Of a stretch of DNA of 64,000 bases, positions 62,258-64,000 are shown piece by piece. Under the pieces are notes generated by a model, which saw only the letters and a program-made list of their open reading frames with translations, searched no databases and was not told the DNA's origin. How positions within the stretch are numbered: the first letter of the stretch is position 1; each line of letters starts with the position of its first letter. The stretch is taken from positions 124,001-188,000 of the forward strand of contig VFZL01000002.1 of NCBI GenBank assembly GCA_016871175.1, written 5' to 3'. Source of the DNA: Acidimicrobiia bacterium. Its GTDB lineage: Bacteria > Acidobacteriota > Vicinamibacteria > Vicinamibacterales > CAVVIG01. The position numbers and the translations under genes are program-made.

Positions 62258-62477
62258 TCGTCTCGGGCGTTGACGGCGGTTCGGCGCAGAGACACGTCCG
62301 TCGACGTACGCTAACCCTATGCGCGCATGCTACCACGCTCGATGTGCTCAATGGCCCGGCCGCGATCTCCTGAAGTGCCCGTTCGAGCGCGGTCACGTGC
62401 GTGGCACGAAACCCGGGCCGGTGCAGTCATCAGGCCACGCCCGCTTCATGCAGGTCCAGCGCCGCTTGGTTCGGGCG

Positions 62478-63830
62478 CTAGAGAGACAGCGCTTCGAGCT
62501 CCGCCTTGCCGGTGCTGGTGCCGAGCTTCTCGAACGGCACGCCGAGGCGATCCATCAGCGTGAGCAGCAGGTTGGTGTGCGGCGTGCCTTTCGGGAACAC
62601 GACGTGACGTCCCGGACGCGAGCCGGCGCCGCCACCGAGGATGGCGATCGGCAGGTTGGTCGGGTCGTGCTGGTTACTGTTCGACATGCCGGCGCCATAG
62701 ACGAGCGCCATGTGATCGAGCAAAGACCCGTCGCCATCGGCCGTGTTCTTCAGCTTCTCGACATACTCGGAGAAGAGCTCAACGTGGAACGTGTTGATCT
62801 TCTGGAGCTTCTCGAGCATCTCCGGCTCGTCGCGGTGATGCGACGTCGGGTGGTGCGCATCGGGCACGCCGATTTCGGGATAGGTGCGGCCGCTGATCTC
62901 GCGCGCCATCATGAAGGTGCTGACGCGCGTCATGTCCGTGCGATGCGCGAGGATGTTCAGGTCGAACATCAGCCGCGCGTGGTCGGCATAGACTGCCGGC
63001 ACGCCCGCCGGCTGGTCCAGCGCCGGCAGTTCCGTGGCGCTCTGCTGCTCGGCAATCTCGATGCGCCGTTCGACATCACGGACCGCCTCGAGATACTCAC
63101 CCAGCCGCGTGCGGTCACGCGGACCAAGCTCGCGCTCGAGCTCCGCCACGCGGTCGCTCACCGAATCGAGGATGCTGCGCTTGCCCTGGGCGCGGGCCAG
63201 GCGCACGCGCTTGTCCGTGCTGCCGCTGTCTCCGAAGAGCTGCTCGAAGACGGCGCGCGGGTTGTACTCCATCGGCAGCGGCGTCGTGTCGCTCTTCCAC
63301 GAGATCGTGTTCGTGTAGACGCACGAGTACCCGACGTCGCAGGATCCTGACGTGTCGCGGCTTTCGAGCGCCATCTCCAACGACGGAAGCAGCGTCTGCC
63401 TGCCAATCTCCTGCGCCAGGATTTGGTCGGCGGAGACTCCGCCGCGAAGGCTGTACTCCCCGGACCGTGAGGTGACGCCGCCGTCACCGCTCGTGACGCC
63501 GCTCAGAAACCCCGTCGATCGTCCGGCGTGGGACCCGCCGCCTTGGACGTTGTTCAGACCGCTGACGATGAGCAGCTTGTCGCGATAGGGTTCGAGGGAC
63601 TTGATGATCGGCGTGAACTCGAAGCCGGTCCCTTCCTTGGCGGGTGTCCAGGCGCGCATCGCGATGCCGTTGGGCACGTACACCACGCTGAAGCGACGCA
63701 ATCCGCTCGCCGACGACTTGGTCAGAGCCGTTGCGGCCGGCACCATCGCGTCGAGCAAAGGCAACGCGAGGGTGGCGCCCAGGCCTCGCAGGAATGTCCG
63801 CCGTGGGAGGGCCATCTTGGAGATGAACAT
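62478..63830 (-). CDS. DUF1552 protein with Tat signal (copy B)
   Basis: A 450-residue protein from the ATG at 63830, with GGAG about 8 bases upstream. KMALPRRTFLRGLGATLALP is a Tat signal nearly identical to copy A at 27902. Body motifs are shared: VVYVPNGIAMRAW, LPSLEMALESRD, CDVGYSCVYTNTISWKS, and DAHHPTSHHRDEPEMLEKLQKIN. The late segment reads YGAGMSNSNQHDPTNLPIAILGGG. Its usual DUF1592 partner would lie upstream on this strand, beyond the right edge of the window. Between the start and the edge is the dispersed 28-bp palindrome. Periplasmic, function unproven. Confidence 0.9.
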   Translation of the reverse strand: MFISKMALPRRTFLRGLGATLALPLLDAMVPAATALTKSSASGLRRFSVVYVPNGIAMRAWTPAKEGTGFEFTPIIKSLEPYRDKLLIVSGLNNVQGGGSHAGRSTGFLSGVTSGDGGVTSRSGEYSLRGGVSADQILAQEIGRQTLLPSLEMALESRDTSGSCDVGYSCVYTNTISWKSDTTPLPMEYNPRAVFEQLFGDSGSTDKRVRLARAQGKRSILDSVSDRVAELERELGPRDRTRLGEYLEAVRDVERRIEIAEQQSATELPALDQPAGVPAVYADHARLMFDLNILAHRTDMTRVSTFMMAREISGRTYPEIGVPDAHHPTSHHRDEPEMLEKLQKINTFHVELFSEYVEKLKNTADGDGSLLDHMALVYGAGMSNSNQHDPTNLPIAILGGGAGSRPGRHVVFPKGTPHTNLLLTLMDRLGVPFEKLGTSTGKAELEALSL

Positions 63831-63861
63831 AGTCTCTACTCCTACTCCTCTATCGATTAAT

Positions 63862-63889
63862 CGGGGCTGCGCCCCGAACCCCGGCTCGG
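63862..63889. repeat. 28-bp dispersed palindromic repeat, second copy
   Basis: Identical to 2013-2040, with stem CGGGGC-TGC-GCCCCG. It sits just upstream of the DUF1552 copy B start and so probably 3' of an off-window gene on the minus strand. The remaining 63890-64000 shows no gene. Confidence 0.65.
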
Positions 63890-64000
63890 ACACCTGCGGG
63901 AGCCCCTATGCCCCGCGCCGCTTCCTCGCTCTTCGCCTCTGCCCGCAGTGAACCTTGCGGCCTCTCGACTGGATTCGAGGCGACCGCGGACTCTGACTCA

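Noticed and set aside
62067-62396. Overlapping frame starting at 62396 upstream of the retropepsin-like gene (TALERALQEIAAGPLSTSS)
   Set aside because: It runs out of frame through the protease gene and shows no family; its first 25 codons could be an upstream gene's end but support is too weak.
1-64000. tRNA, rRNA, riboswitch, CRISPR array, intact insertion sequence or prophage
   Set aside because: No cloverleaf-like T-loop and anticodon pair, no transposase or integrase motif, and no regularly spaced repeats were seen by eye. Dedicated RNA-covariance and repeat searches would be needed to exclude subtle cases.

Overview
The window is 64 kb of GC-rich bacterial chromosome. Its gene content points to a soil Acidobacteriota, most likely near Vicinamibacterales. 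The evidence is Oar-type TonB receptors with a carboxypeptidase-regulatory N-domain, DUF1592/DUF1552 pairs, a CBM9/DUF5916 protein, DUF6152, LVIVD and lipocalin-like secreted proteins, and a very high share of Sec-, Tat- or lipoprotein-exported products. This placement is inference: there is no rRNA or ribosomal marker here. I saw no tRNA, CRISPR array, prophage or intact insertion sequence.

Layout. 1-7.3 kb: secreted PEBP protein, FMN-binding protein, small secreted protein, CBM9/DUF5916 protein, then a minus-strand lipid-type cassette (Cfa-like methyltransferase, geranylgeranyl-reductase-like flavoprotein, hotdog thioesterase). 7.6-11.8 kb: plus-strand run of DUF6152, two paralogous secreted proteins, a PQQ sugar dehydrogenase and a VOC protein. 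11.8-25.3 kb: mixed metabolism and transport, with a Tat-signal threonine-aldolase-like enzyme, halogenase-like flavoprotein, degenerate exonuclease fused to GIY-YIG, esterase, KefB-like antiporter, cytochrome c, PLP decarboxylase and a divergent Na+/solute symporter. 25.4-30.8 kb: a DUF1592-DUF1552-ankyrin unit.

30.9-47.2 kb is one long minus-strand run. Read in transcription order it has a c-heme propeller protein, two tandem near-duplicate TonB receptors, a cytochrome/copper-monooxygenase-like/TPR lipoprotein, a chimeric scar joining a receptor 5' fragment to a response-regulator 3' fragment, a Tat quinoprotein propeller, a metallo-beta-lactamase-fold protein with lost metal ligands, an amidohydrolase and a cupin. 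47.4-53.3 kb: membrane protein, histidine kinase/response regulator, acyl desaturase and fused MFS/spermidine synthase. 53.5-61.5 kb: cyclase, DUF3237 protein, broken flavin monooxygenase, second c-heme propeller protein, double lipocalin-like protein and LVIVD propeller. 61.5-64 kb: palindromic repeats, a retropepsin-like gene without a canonical start, and a second DUF1552 protein.

The recurring theme is periplasmic or outer-membrane oxidative chemistry (c-hemes, PQQ, copper, flavin) next to TonB-dependent uptake and exported hydrolases. This suggests capture and oxidation of organic compounds outside the cytoplasm, but no substrate can be read from the sequence. The items most worth following up are the receptor/regulator scar, the enzymes that have kept their fold but lost catalytic residues, the duplicated receptor locus, and the dispersed CGGGGC-NNN-GCCCCG palindromes.
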